Counted from the first letter of the stretch, positions 23,842 to 35,200 are shown. The stretch: DNA of 64,000 nucleotides from Cannabis sativa (GCF_029168945.1 NC_083604.1:44883686-44947685), one strand, 5' to 3'. The notes: a model not told the origin generated them from the sequence alone. Numbers and translations: made by a program.

Positions 23842-24243
23842 ATGGAAAATCATGAAGCAATACCCTCTACAGGTTCACTTAATAAATCTTCTCATGAAAA
23901 TAGCGATTCTGGATTCGTGCACCATTTGTCACTACCTCCATCTCCTTTACGCTATCTTAATCACATTGAGAAGAGGCTATGGGATGCCGAGCAAAAAATA
24001 TTGCTAGCCGATGAACAGAAAAAGCTTTTGGTATCACAAGTTTCTTATTACAAAACAAAAATCTCAGATCTACAGCATGACTTAAGAATCCATCGACAAA
24101 TATCTTCCAGGGATGCGAATGACGTTGGTAGACTAAAAAGGGCCTTGGCACATATGAAGCACGAAGCATGTACTCAATACAAAAGAAACCTTGAAATGAT
24201 GATTGGTGGTGACAGTGGATCTGAAAAAACAGCAGGTCCCTAG
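23842..24243 (+). CDS. Small coiled-coil protein, 133 residues
   Basis: Single-exon ORF from ATG 23842 (MENHEAIP) to TAG. The first ~40 residues are polar and probably disordered. From 'LNHIEKRLWDAEQKILLADE' onward the protein is a long amphipathic coiled coil, ending in a basic stretch 'MKHEACTQYKRNLEMM'. That end matches 'LKREAVSQYTKRLEMR' of the protein at 26103-26561, so the two are likely paralogues sharing a (K/R)-E-A-x-x-Q-Y-x-(K/R)-x-L-E-M signature. Function unknown. A TATA-rich region and a module copy lie upstream. Similar coiled-coil tails occur in some plant transposon-associated proteins, so a mobile-element origin is possible. Confidence 0.6.
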   Translation: MENHEAIPSTGSLNKSSHENSDSGFVHHLSLPPSPLRYLNHIEKRLWDAEQKILLADEQKKLLVSQVSYYKTKISDLQHDLRIHRQISSRDANDVGRLKRALAHMKHEACTQYKRNLEMMIGGDSGSEKTAGP

Positions 24244-24657
24244 TCAACTCTAATTTACTATGATGAGGTGTTACTGATGTTAAATTATGTAGTGTGAACA
24301 ATGTTTGATTTAAGTAGTTACTACCATATTCATGTTTTGAATGTATTATTTTCGTATTTCTATGTCTAATGTATTTTGAGTTGTCATCTATTTTAATATA
24401 CATTAACAACTATTTCTTAATATTTATTTGCCTTTGAAAAAAACCTTACAAATAATAATAAAAAAATTAAAAAGCATCTAGTTAACTGTATAAAATAATA
24501 TACCACATAATGTCAAAAGGACACTTATATAATAATATATTTTTAAAACACATTTGGTATAGTGATATGTCTTATATAAATACCCCTAAATAGAGAATGC
24601 TTAGAATACCACTTACTATTATATTGCACTTGCATATAAAAACTCTTTAAGTTAACT
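24244..24657. promoter_or_regulatory. Spacer with likely TATA box for the GRF gene
   Basis: AT-rich spacer. The word TATATAAATA near 24572-24581 lies about 80 bp upstream of ATG 24658 and is a plausible TATA box. Nothing else is seen. Confidence 0.4.
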
Positions 24658-25094
24658 ATGTCTTCCTCTCTTGTGACTTCTATCAATACTCGTCCAAAGT
24701 GCCATTGTGGCACAGATTCGGTGTGCCGAACTTCAAGGAGTGAAGAGAACCCTGGTAGAAGATTTTGGGGGTGTGGAAACTATGTAAGTTTTCCTTACAC
24801 TTATTTTTTTTAAAAAAAATATATATATATATATAAAATAGATTTTCTTGACAAGTTTTAGCTATGGGTTATCATCATGTTTTTGTTTTTCTAAATTTTT
24901 TATTTTAGGATCGAGATTCTTGTAAGGTATGTCATTTTTTCGAGTGGGTGGATCCAGATGTTCTGGTTGGAGCTAATGTAGTATTGCAGAGGTTGGAAAG
25001 AAAAATTGAGGACCAAAGTAAAGAGATCAAGTTACTTAAGAAATTTGTGTTATTCCTAATTTGTGTTGAACTAATAAAATTATTGTTGTATTGA
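24658..25094 (+). CDS. GRF-type zinc-finger protein, two exons, 103 residues
   Basis: Exon 1 (24658-24783, 42 codons) ends at GTAAGT. Exon 2 (24909-25094, 61 codons plus stop) follows a TTTTAG acceptor, in phase 0. The joined protein has a GRF zinc finger: KCHCG at residues 14-18, 'TSRSEENPGRRFWGCGNY', then 'DSCKVCHFFEWVDPD'. This gives the family's spaced C/H/C/C ligands and its NPGR-F-C and F-W-D signature. A coiled coil follows (LQRLERKIEDQSKEIKLLKK) and then a hydrophobic C-terminal helix (FVLFLICVELIKLLLY) that may anchor it in a membrane. This small GRF-coiled coil-hydrophobic layout is common in plants and often duplicated or near transposons. GRF fingers bind single-stranded nucleic acid in known proteins; the role here is unknown. 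Confidence 0.82.
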
Positions 25095-26102
25095 AAATGT
25101 ATAACTAATCCATGATATGAGTGTTTTTCTTATTAAACTTATGTAATCAGTAGTTTGAGTTAATATGTTGTAATGTATAATTAAGGATTGAGTATTCTTA
25201 TTATAATATTAATGTGTTATGTTTTTGGTTACAAAAAAAAATGTCATAAATTATTATTATTATTATCCTTATTATTATTATATTTATTATAATTATTATT
25301 ATATTAGTTTAGTATGTTTCACCTAATGGATCACTAGTGTGTGGTCTTATCAAGAGTACTATATATTCTCATTTTAGTTAATATAACCTACAACTTTATG
25401 TACTATATAATTTTTTGCTTTACTTTAAACACAATAAGAACAAAAGTGATGCATGCAAGAATTGAATAGCCTTTGAATGACATTAAAATATAAATAAAAA
25501 ATAAACTAAAAATTTGTCATGCATAGTAAACATTGGGTCATGCATCACATACTTTTTATACATAATTAATATACTCACGTCAGTGAGTGAATATATATTA
25601 TGAATAAGTAATATAGATATTATTAGACAAATATAGTCTATATCTTAGCAAATATTACATTATCTGATATAATATTACTTAAAAAAAAACTGAAATAAAC
25701 TACAAATCTGACATAATATATGAGTTATGAGCTAGGGGGCCTATGAGTTATTACTATTTGGTGTACCCTGGTTAAGTTTATCATTGAGCAACACAATAAT
25801 TAGTGTGTAGTCTTATCAATGGTACTATATCCTAATTTTAGCAAATATAACCTACAACTTTATGTACTATATATCATTTTGTTTTACTTTAAACACAACA
25901 AAAGCAAAGTGACGTGCATGTAAGAGTTAATTGCTTTACTTTGGGTTTTGATACCAAGACAATGACTAATGTATAATAGTCTTATCTAATGGTAAAAAAG
26001 TTTGAAAGAGATTAATATAAATAGGTGTATATTACTTTAAGAAAGCCACATTTCTCTTCATCCACTAGCTTGAATAGAACTCCTTCAACACACAAAAAAA
26101 AA
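25095..26102. other. Spacer with three module copies
   Basis: This is the source or sister of the duplication at 17190-18055. It includes an interrupted (ATT)n tract at 25252-25305. Dispersed-module copies start near 25339, 25783 and 25962. The last partly overlaps the presumed promoter of the gene starting at 26103; TATAAATA lies near 26016-26023, about 80 bp before that ATG. Confidence 0.65.
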
Positions 26103-26561
26103 ATGGTGAGTGAAGCTTCATCCTCTAATGATACTTTCAATCCCATGCTTAAACAAAATAATAGTATTGATGATATTATTCTTAGAGAGGTATATACACC
26201 CAAAGTTCATTCCCGACTTCCTGAAGATGCCCTAAAGTATCTCAATGGTCTTGAGGTTAAGTATTTTGACAATGATTTAGAACTGTTGAGAAAATCAAGT
26301 GAGCTCCGAGAAGTTAAAGAAGAGATGGATACTTTGAGGAAAAAAATCATTGAGCTGGAAAGAAGAGCTATGGATACCGAAGCCAAATGTTGCAAAATTA
26401 ATGAAGAATGGTTGCTAAAAGAGAAGGCTTGGGACATGGAACTTGCTGCACTGGATGTTAAGTTTATCACCCTCAAACGTGAAGCTGTGAGCCAATACAC
26501 AAAGCGTTTGGAGATGCGACTTGATGAAGTATGTTCGAAGGGGAAGAAAAAAAGAACTTAA
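26103..26561 (+). CDS. Small coiled-coil protein, 152 residues
   Basis: Single-exon ORF from ATG 26103 (MVSEASSSND) to TAA; the ATG sits just after an A-run typical of plant start contexts. An N-terminal polar region is followed by 'LPEDALKYLNGLEVKYFDND'. A continuous coiled coil runs from about residue 60 to 145, and the end is strongly basic (GKKKRT), possibly a nuclear localisation signal. The segment LKREAVSQYTKRLEM matches the protein at 23842. Function unknown. Clean codon content and no internal stops favour a real gene. Confidence 0.65.
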   Translation: MVSEASSSNDTFNPMLKQNNSIDDIILREVYTPKVHSRLPEDALKYLNGLEVKYFDNDLELLRKSSELREVKEEMDTLRKKIIELERRAMDTEAKCCKINEEWLLKEKAWDMELAALDVKFITLKREAVSQYTKRLEMRLDEVCSKGKKKRT

Positions 26562-26868
26562 ATTTGATAGTTATTTAGTTGTGATTTCTTTATATCTACT
26601 TGGCTTTTTTTCTTAATGGCTGTTATTTCAAAATATTAAACAAAGTTGGTTTTAGTTTTCTTGTAAAAGTTTATTTTATCTTTTTTAGTAATATTTATCA
26701 TGAAGAGTTGAAAATACAATGAGTTAAACTTTTTCTTTTTAATTAATATAAATTTTTTTACTATGCATATTTATAATATAGTTTTTGAAAATGTGAATAA
26801 AAATAAATTATTACAAGCAAACAATTTTTGTATTGTTGCAAAATAGCAAGTTGTATTGTGTAAAAAAT

Positions 26869-27666
26869 CTTAAGTTGAGGTAAGAACTAAACCCTAAATA
26901 TTTATTTAAATAAGAAAAATTATTTCTAACTTATACAGATAATATTTAAGATCATAACTAAACATGCATATCATATATTGTAACACAATATTTGGTTACA
27001 ATTGGTTAAAGTCTTGCATATACAAGACTCACAAGGTAGTTACATATACAAATTATATAATTGCTTAACAATGCATATTCTAAAAGGCATATCAAGGCAT
27101 AAACATCTAATGCAAATAGTTCCATAATAAACATCTTAAGTTGAGGTAAGAATCACACAATAAATATTTATTTCAATAAGAGAAATTATTTCTAACTCAT
27201 AAAGATAATATCTAAGATCATAACTAAACATGCATATCATATATTGTAACACAATATTTGGTTACATTTGGTTAATGTCTTGCATATACAAGACCCACAA
27301 GGTAGTTACATATACAAATTATATAATTGCTTAACAATGCATATTCTAAAAGGCATATCAAGGCATAAACATCTAATGCAAATAGTTCCATAATAAACAT
27401 CTTAAGTTGAGGTAAGAATCACACAATAAATATTTATTTCAATAAGAAAAATTATTTCTAACTCATAAAGATAATATCTAAGATCATAACTAAACATGCA
27501 TATCATATATTGTAACACAATATTTGGTTACATTTGGTTAATGTCTTGCATATACAAGACCCACAAGGTAGTTACATATACAAATTATATAATTGCTTAA
27601 CAATGCATATTCAAAAAGGCATATCAAGGCATAAACATCTAATGCAAATAGTTCCATAATAAACAT
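26869..27666. repeat. Three tandem 266-bp repeats
   Basis: Units begin with 'cttaagttgaggtaag' at 26869, 27135 and 27401, and the sequence leaves the pattern at 27667. Units two and three are nearly identical; unit one differs at more positions. They fill the space between the 3' ends of the convergent genes at 26103-26561 and 27716-32186. Confidence 0.95.
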
Positions 27667-27715
27667 CTACAGACAAAATACTCAAGTATTCTTCCAATTA
27701 AAAAGTACTCAAATG

Positions 27716-30700
27716 CTACTCATTGTCTCCAACCAAGTCTCTCATAGTCAGATTACTGCCGCTGGACATTCTCTTCCTGGACTTAGTTGACGACGAAGGC
27801 ACCATGTTTTTCGCTCGCGACTTCTTACTTTTAAACCTTGGATCAACAGGGGATTTCTCAGGAGACTTGATAACCAATTCCTTGTCAGTATGTACAGGAG
27901 TAGATGGGGGAACATCTAAGACATTGTTAACTGAATACATCTCAGCAACATCTGCCAAAACAGTAGCCCTACACTCATTTTTTGGATGCTGAATTAGATT
28001 CATCATGATATTAAACCTGTCTTGACTGGTTACATGCTGAAAGTTGGAAGACAAAACAAATATTAGTTAATTATTGCTTATCCACTATATGAAATTTTCA
28101 ATTTAAGTCTAATTTCAATCAGTTGTACTTGAAAAAATACCTCAACATCAATTTCAGCAACATTGCCTCTATTGAAGAAATGTTCCATGAATTTCATTAC
28201 ATATACTCCACAATCTACCCCATTATCTTGCTGCGGCACTCGTCTTGCGTAATCTAGGGGAAGTGATGCAAAGTTAAATTTCTCTCCTAATTCCAGAGCC
28301 ATATCCACTTGGAGAAGATCATCAAGTGTTCTTAACTGCAAGGTATAAGAGATGAAGATCTTTAAATTACTTAATAATTTCGTTATTCAACTTGGATTCT
28401 AGTTTTCATCTAAAAAAAACTTGGAACCTAGAATGTGAAATGAAACAATCGAAAGTAAGTACCATTTCAGAAGCAGCTCGTACACGGAAATCTTTCAGAT
28501 CCTTCCCGCGTGGTGTTTTCAGGCTGTCCCAAATGAATGCCTTACTCGCCAACATGTCTATGTCACACATGAACCAGTGGGGAGTTTTAGTTTTGCATAT
28601 GACCGGGACACACATCTGCATATGAAAGGGACAGAAATTTATTATTACCATAACATCATTATAATTAACTAAATGATTAAAAAAATCTGAAGGGTCATTA
28701 CATGTTCAGTTTTTGCCAACTTGCCGTAAAATAGATCCCTCCAATTTTGTTGTCTTGCCCAAGTGCTAACAGAGCATGACAACCCAAGATTTTCATGCTA
28801 TTTAAACAAAAATCATAACCATTATTATTGTTATGCAGATATCAAGTAATGGAATATTCAAGAGCTTAGAATGCAGAGTAGTGAAAACTCCGAGAAGAAG
28901 CAGATTTCTTTTGTTTTATTCTATATCAAAAGATAACATATTTTGGTAAAGAAATAATAAATAAAAAGCATTCCTTAAGTGTTTTAGACATAAATAAGTA
29001 AAGGGTATAAATAAAAACTAATGTAGAATTGTATAAACATAAATGATCAACAACACAAAACCCCCTTAGCTTAGTTTCATACTAGAGTTCTATTAAAACT
29101 TGGAACTAGGGTAAAAACTCAATGGAAACAGAAACAACAGGTCCAACCACCAACTCCACAGCCATGGTGCTCTTAGTTATCGATTTGCAGAAAGCTAATG
29201 AGCAATGAAAATATTGAGATTCAGAGAAACTACCAAAGTAAGAAAATAAGATTCTTATTGTTGAAATTTCAATGTAAAGGAGAAAATAACTGTCAGACAT
29301 GTGCCTTGAATAGAATCTTACATATTGTTTTGTTTTCTGTGCATATGTATTGCTATGCTAAGTATGAAAAAGTACTGATAAAATAACATTATATATTGTA
29401 TTTGTATGCATGGTCTTTTCTGAATTTGTGACACTACAATAAAGTCTTTCCTACCTTGTTTTTTTTTTTTTGAAAAAAATAAATAAATATGTATTCCTAA
29501 ATTTGCATAGATGAAAGAGATTTTAGGCCTTTAAATAAGGAGTTGAAAGACTCGAGGTTTTGGCAACTTTCAGTGCATTGGGATTTATAAAACAAATCAC
29601 ACAGTTTGAATAGAAAATATAAATACACGTGCTCATATTAATACTAATGAGACTTACAGAGACCCGACAAGGCATAAACCAATATTTCGGTACTCCATCT
29701 GGGGCTGCTTCACGTTCTTTCAGCGTCAATAAGTGTGCGTAGCAACTAATAACCTGCACAAATCAACATGCCACTAAGCATAATCTCTTCGTAGTATTTT
29801 TTTTTTCTTCTAATAATGCTTAGAACAGATAAATATTAATGAAGACATTTACTGAATCAGTTATTTCCATTCCAGGCTTCAAGCACAGTAGTTGTTGCCG
29901 AAAAAGTTCAAGTTTTTGAAATTTCACAAAAGGGTACCTGCCAATGAGACAATGGAATTAGGTACAATATATGGTAATACTAATACACAGTCTTACTGAA
30001 CTACCAATCTACTAATTAAAGACTTACCCTTTATCAAAATTTTTTCCGAAAACGAACATTGCCAGCTTAAATTCAATCTCGCTTGCTGGCTCCTTCAAGT
30101 GGAAAGTGTCCACATACAATTCCTTGCTTGAGTGGAATCTTTTTTCGGTCTTTTGATACGCGTTTGAAGCAAGGAGAACTTTGATGGCCGAGGTGCATTC
30201 ACCTTCATGACCGATGTCTTCTACCATTGTCAAATCCACAGGGCCAACCTCATATTGATTGTTGGTAGGCGGGTTGTCAAACTCCAAATTTCTCGTGTTT
30301 TCATTTTCAAACTGATCCTCATTTGAAGTGCTCATCGAGCTAGTTTCTTTGTCGGCCTCCTCATCATCTCTCTCCCCGTCCTTATCACTAACTTCCATCA
30401 TTTCTTTGTCGGCCTCCTCATCATTTCTCTCCCCGTCCTTATCAATAACTTCCATCAGTTCTTTCAGTAGAGATTGCCTCAACTCCATTAACACGGACTG
30501 CCTCAACTCTTTCATCACTGTTTGATGCAACTCGGCTGTCACAGATTTTCTCACCTCAGGTAATATAGCTTCACGAAGCTCTGGAATAAAAGATTCCTTA
30601 ACCTCGTCAATGATACATTGCTTCATAGTGAAGAAGCCCTTTCCGATGTCCTTAGAGATGTCGGCTTTGAAAGAGTCAAATAATCTTAGTAGTTCTTGAC

Positions 30701-32186
30701 AAGTAGTGTCTAACTTTTTATCCCTCTCCTTCATTTCATCTCTTAAGATGCAGTTGCAGCATGTAGAGGATGAGGTTCCTCCCTGGTTGGATAATGGAAT
30801 GGAAGTGTCTTCTGTATGGCCATATGTCTTCCTGAACATAGGCGGGTGTAGAATAATCTGCCCCAAAATGAGAAAAATTTCAAGATCACTTTACAAAAAA
30901 AAAAGTAACAATTAACAAAATTGTATTGGCCTATTCCTAATAACAAGTAACTTTGAAGAGTTGTAAACCAAAAAATGTACCTTCCCATTCACAAATCCCC
31001 CACTCTTGGAGATGAACGAGGATATTCCTTTCACTCGGTCCTCATTCCAGTAAGCCATGGGAAGGCCGAGGCGAGGAGAAGTGTACAACTTCCTTTTTAT
31101 ATGGCTCCAATAATATATCTGCAAAAAAAAAAATTATTTGCAATTAAAACTACAGTGAAAGGGATGCATAATTAATTAAAAGATGGTTTAATCCTTACTT
31201 GAAGGTAAATAGTACAACCCGGGAGATAATGAACCTTGCCCTTATCTTTCGAATTATTGAGTCGTTTTTGATGTGCTTTCAGATTCTCGTGTAAGAACTT
31301 AAAGATGAACGAAGCCCAGTTCAACTTCTTTATTCGCCCAACATCTAAGAGTGCATTTATGTACTCCTTTCTTACGTACGTTCCAGATGTCGGAACCAAG
31401 AAGGATCCCAATGCTACCAACATAAAACGTGCAACGAACAAAACATCAGCTTCTTCAGAGTTGGTTATAAGCTCCACCAAGTCTGTGCACTTAATGGATT
31501 TTTCGAGGTTGCACACTTCATTTCGAACTTTGTTGTCAGTGTCAACATAATCTTCAAAGTTGATGTCCTCACCACCATCTTCGATTTTCATAATTTCCTT
31601 AAACGATTGAATAGTGAAAGGATAAATTACCCCATGTTGGACTAGTTCAAATTTTTCAAGATCCATATGGTTGTACAAGTACCATATGAGAGAACTACGC
31701 ACTGACGGAATTTCAGGATTAAGGAGGGACCCGAAGCCTATATCTGAAATAACTTTCTTTTGTGCTTCGTTCAAACCGATCACAATTTCTCTTAATCGTT
31801 CTGGACTGCATCTACATTGGACCCTACAACGATCTTCGTCATTGTCACTCTCTACTATTGGCTCATTAATCTTTTCTTTTGCAGTGATCTTCCCTGCAAT
31901 TATTGATGCTTTTTTTTCTAGTAGACGTTGCAGTGCACGTTCAAGTGAGTTGTTTATACTTTGTTCCTGCAATAATGTAAAAGATCAAATTATTTATACC
32001 TTTTACACATAGATCAAGTATATCTAGCAATACAATACAATAATAATAATTATGCGACATCACACATTTACGTATACATGTTAAATTTACCTCATTGGTA
32101 ACTACTTTTTTCCCTTTGTCGGAGGCCTTTGTGCGCTTAGCAACTGACTTGTCATCTTCATCGACATTGCGCTTTCCCGATGACAT
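27716..32186 (-). CDS. Ulp1-type (C48) cysteine protease protein, ten exons, 925 residues
   Basis: Every junction keeps frame with GT..AG borders. Exons: 32186-32091, 31966-31199, 31118-30981, 30857-30028, 29937-29853, 29753-29658, 28797-28702, 28615-28463, 28335-28141, 28036-27716. The C-terminal part is a Ulp1/SENP-like protease: HW at H716, 'FIWDSL' with D733, and 'VPQQDNGVDCGVYV' with Q790 and C796. The 17-residue H-D and 6-residue Q-C spacings equal those of yeast Ulp1, so the triad is complete. Residues 33-330 form a domain like the N-terminal part of plant Ulp1-containing transposon proteins. Residues 335-610 hold heptad-like repeats (ELRQSV/LLKEL) and an acidic duplicated block. The last ~100 residues are basic. 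Such proteases remove SUMO or ubiquitin-like tags in known families. Many plant copies of this layout travel in MULEs, but no transposase or terminal repeats are evident here. The exon structure is my own reconstruction. Confidence 0.85.
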
Positions 32187-32672
32187 CTACAACAAACATT
32201 TAAATCAATAAAACTAAATATCAACAAAGATTTCAAGCCCATCATTCTTATTGTTGTAGATCTGTATTGATTTATTATTCTGTTTAAGAAAATATGTTGG
32301 ATTATTTATTTCTATTTGGGAGGAACCCTTTTCTTTATTTTTGGTTGAATTAAAACCATGTAATAAGATGCAAAAGTTATTTTCAAAAAAAAAAATGCAA
32401 ATGTTAAGAAAATAAAGTCTCATTCAAGAACTCTAAAGTTTGGCTGAGTATCTCAAATTGGGCAATTGAGCATAACAACAAAGATATTAACTTTTGTTCA
32501 CACCAAATAAAAAATTTTCCTAAGTATACACTCAAAACAGAATCTTTATATATATTTATGTAAAATTTTTGTTAAAGTGCTCAATAAAACCATCAATCTA
32601 TTATCAACAGAGATTTCACTTTCCACTTATAGTTATATCCATATTCATTTATTTTTCTAACATTAAAACTTG
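32187..32672. other. Upstream region of the Ulp1-like gene
   Basis: AT-rich DNA with no exon or repeat that I can support. It should contain the promoter and 5' UTR of the minus-strand protease gene. Confidence 0.35.
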
Positions 32673-33340
32673 ATGGAGTTAAAGAGAATCCTCAACAGAT
32701 GGAGAGATGCATTCTCAAAGAGAAGCCTCAAGAGATGGAGAGGGGCATTCTCAAAGAGAAGCCAAGAAGAAAAAAGTAAGTCCACCTTTCTATCTTTTGA
32801 GCTAAAAAAAATACTTACACCTAGTTAGTTTACTTCATATTGTGCATGATTTGATACCTTCAAGCTTCTTTGCATCATTTAGTTATGTTTGTTTTACTTC
32901 ATGATGTAAAGCTAAGTGTATGCACAGCTGATTCATAAGCCACACGAAATTAGTGTTCATTAGCTCCTTTGTGCATAATGGAATTTCGGTTTAAGACTGT
33001 AACTAGACTAAACGAATGAGAGGAGTAGCTCAAATGGTCTGGATCTGGTTTTCTCCCACAAAGTCTGAGGTTCAAGCCATTTATAGGAACCTATATTGTT
33101 GGGTTAAGCATAGAGCCTAATTTCAAAAATTATGATAAGGATGTTTGTATATATTGGTAAGATTGTGATTGTGGAACTCTAGACTGTAATGTAGTATAGA
33201 TTAGTTCAAATGTGTACTACTGAAAATAAAAGGCTTTAGACTAAAGTTTCATAACTATTTTTTGTGCAGAAGAAATGATGAGACAGAGAACACTCCTTTA
33301 TCCAAGACTATTCTTTATTATCTGTTTCATAAACTCATAG
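32673..33340 (+). CDS. Possible small two-exon gene, 57 residues
   Basis: An ATG at 32673 opens a short reading frame in which 'RWRDAFSKRS' and 'RWRGAFSKRS' are repeated back to back. It runs to a good donor (GTAAGT at 32776). A CAG acceptor at 33267-33269 would restore frame and give a short basic and then hydrophobic tail ending at TAG 33340. No family is recognised. The repeat and the splice signals are visible; transcription and translation are guesses. Confidence 0.25.
33016..33095 (+). mobile_element. tRNA-derived SINE-like head
   Basis: An A-box-like TAGCTCAAATGGT (33028-33040) and a B-box-like GAGGTTCAAGCC (33068-33079) are spaced as in tRNA-derived plant SINEs. A related copy lies at 51615-51705 on the minus strand. 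It does not fold as a functional tRNA. Confidence 0.45.
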
Positions 33341-33855
33341 GAGAGAGGAATCCTTCAAGAGCAGAATAAGCAATTATTAGTAGCAAAGGAAGAGTCCTTA
33401 GAGAAAAACAAAAGAGCTTCTTCTATTGTTGATCCAAAAGAAGCAAAGACTTTGGATGTATTTTGGTTTCTGAAGCCTTGCACACTATCCACCTATAGTG
33501 CTTAGAAAATTACCTTACATGATCATATATCATCATTTTACAATAACAAAAATCCATTCCTTTATTTATTTCTTAATAATTTTATCTACCCCTTTACTTT
33601 TTTTTTTCTTTCATTCATTCATTCATTATTCTTCTTGTTGTTGATAAAAATTGTAACTAAAAATTCATTATCTATGAATAAAAATGTATTCTTTTTTATT
33701 TTGGTTCTTAATTCTTATCTCCCCATTCCAACTGTGAGTTTGGTTGTTGTTTTCAACCATAAGGGGTCACAAAAATATGGCTAAGTAGTAGTGATGAAAA
33801 CAGAACAATATGAAATAAATAAATAAAGAATTCCGACCTTATGGTTTAACGTTCC

Positions 33856-34077
33856 TTGGTCGCTTCTTGGGTCGGCGAGGAGGTTTGTCACAGAGGTGAA
33901 ATCTTCTTCGCGAGCTTCTCCGGTGGCGAATATGTAGATAGCAAGACAATAGACCCTGATTTAAGTCTTAACAGAATGGCTGAGACTGATATCTGGAGTT
34001 ACATCCAGAACCAGTCTCAAGATGATATGTACAGTGCTAACTTAGCTAATGAATTGGCCTTAACTGGTATATACTAG
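33856..34077 (+). other. Open frame with gene-like content, unrecognised
   Basis: A 73-codon plus-strand frame whose last ~45 residues (from 'DSKTIDPDLSLNRMAETDIW') look protein-like in composition and end at a TAG. It begins in a GC-richer patch sharing 29 identical bases (33901-33929) with 36501-36529. It could be a captured gene fragment or a last exon. Alternatively the minus strand may be the coding one, reading 'ATGEAREED'. I do not recognise it. Confidence 0.25.
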
Positions 34078-34079
34078 CA

Positions 34080-35200
34080 GCAATGAAGTAAAAGTCTAGC
34101 AAAACAAAGGTTGAATTAAATAAATACTTAGCACTTTTATGGTTTACACAGTTCATTGAAATTGAATGTTAAAACCAAACCCCATAGCAACTTGTGCTTC
34201 AAGAAGAAACTACTAATATAGCTACTTATATGCTAATTAGTATTTTGTTTTCCTCGAAGAATGCTATGTACTAAATCATGCCCTCCGAACTTTTCAAACC
34301 GTTAAAAATTCTTCCCAAACTATTAAACTTATTAGATTCATGAATGGAAAATTTAACTAACGCGATGCCTAACAAAGACATGATTTGGTCAATGTCAAAA
34401 TTCAGGGATCCTAATTAGCCTTAAACAAAAAACCAGTTAGTAGTTTGTAAACACAAAAAGGTGTGACATTGGATTTTCAAGTTACACAAAAAGGTATTTG
34501 ATTATGATTTTCCATTATCAGAAATCAAAAAAATCAAAAGTAGTAATCATTTAAGTATGAACTTTCTTTGAAAACTCAATACAAACAAACCAACTAACCC
34601 TCATCATAGAATAGATGAACTATGTGTGGTTACTTTCAACTTTCTCCAACTCTTCCATCCAAAGGATCAAACAGAATAAAGAAAAGTATTACTGAATCTG
34701 TAGCTAATCCACAAACCCTTTCTCAAAATTTAACATAAATAAATTCATATGAATAAATCACAAAGAAGACACAAATTTTCTCAATACGAAGTTTTATAAA
34801 AACCCAAAAAAGGGTTAATGATTTTGAAAGGAACGATTACAGAAAGTTATTAAATTTTTTCAAGAACTACAATTAAACGCTTATGCCAATTGGATTTAGA
34901 CTAATTATTAAAAAATACAGAAAAAAAAAGAGTTATTAAGATTAAAGCAGTTAGAAATAGAATCAAACCTCGTAATCTTCTTTCATGGCGGAAACCCCAG
35001 CATTTATAACTCTCTCCTCCATTATTTGGACAAGATTTTCCTTTCAATGATGATTCAATTCTCTCAATGTGGTTTCCTTCTTCTGTACCAAAGAACCAGC
35101 ATTTATTGCCAATGACAACTTTAAAGGCTCATATATATGGAAAATAGTTGATAGAATGAGTAGAAAGAGGGAATAGCAGAAGAGAAAAACAATGCACTAA
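34080..35200. other. AT-rich DNA with one possible first exon
   Basis: Mostly featureless. On the minus strand 35022-34969 reads MEERVINAGVSAMKEDYE, followed by a GT. This could be a first exon of a minus-strand gene continuing to about 33840, but no further exons could be joined with confidence. Confidence 0.25.

Noticed and set aside
23957..24409. 150-codon minus-strand ORF
   Set aside because: It is antisense to the coiled-coil gene at 23842-24243 and extends into AT-rich DNA; the plus-strand frame has the better composition and start.
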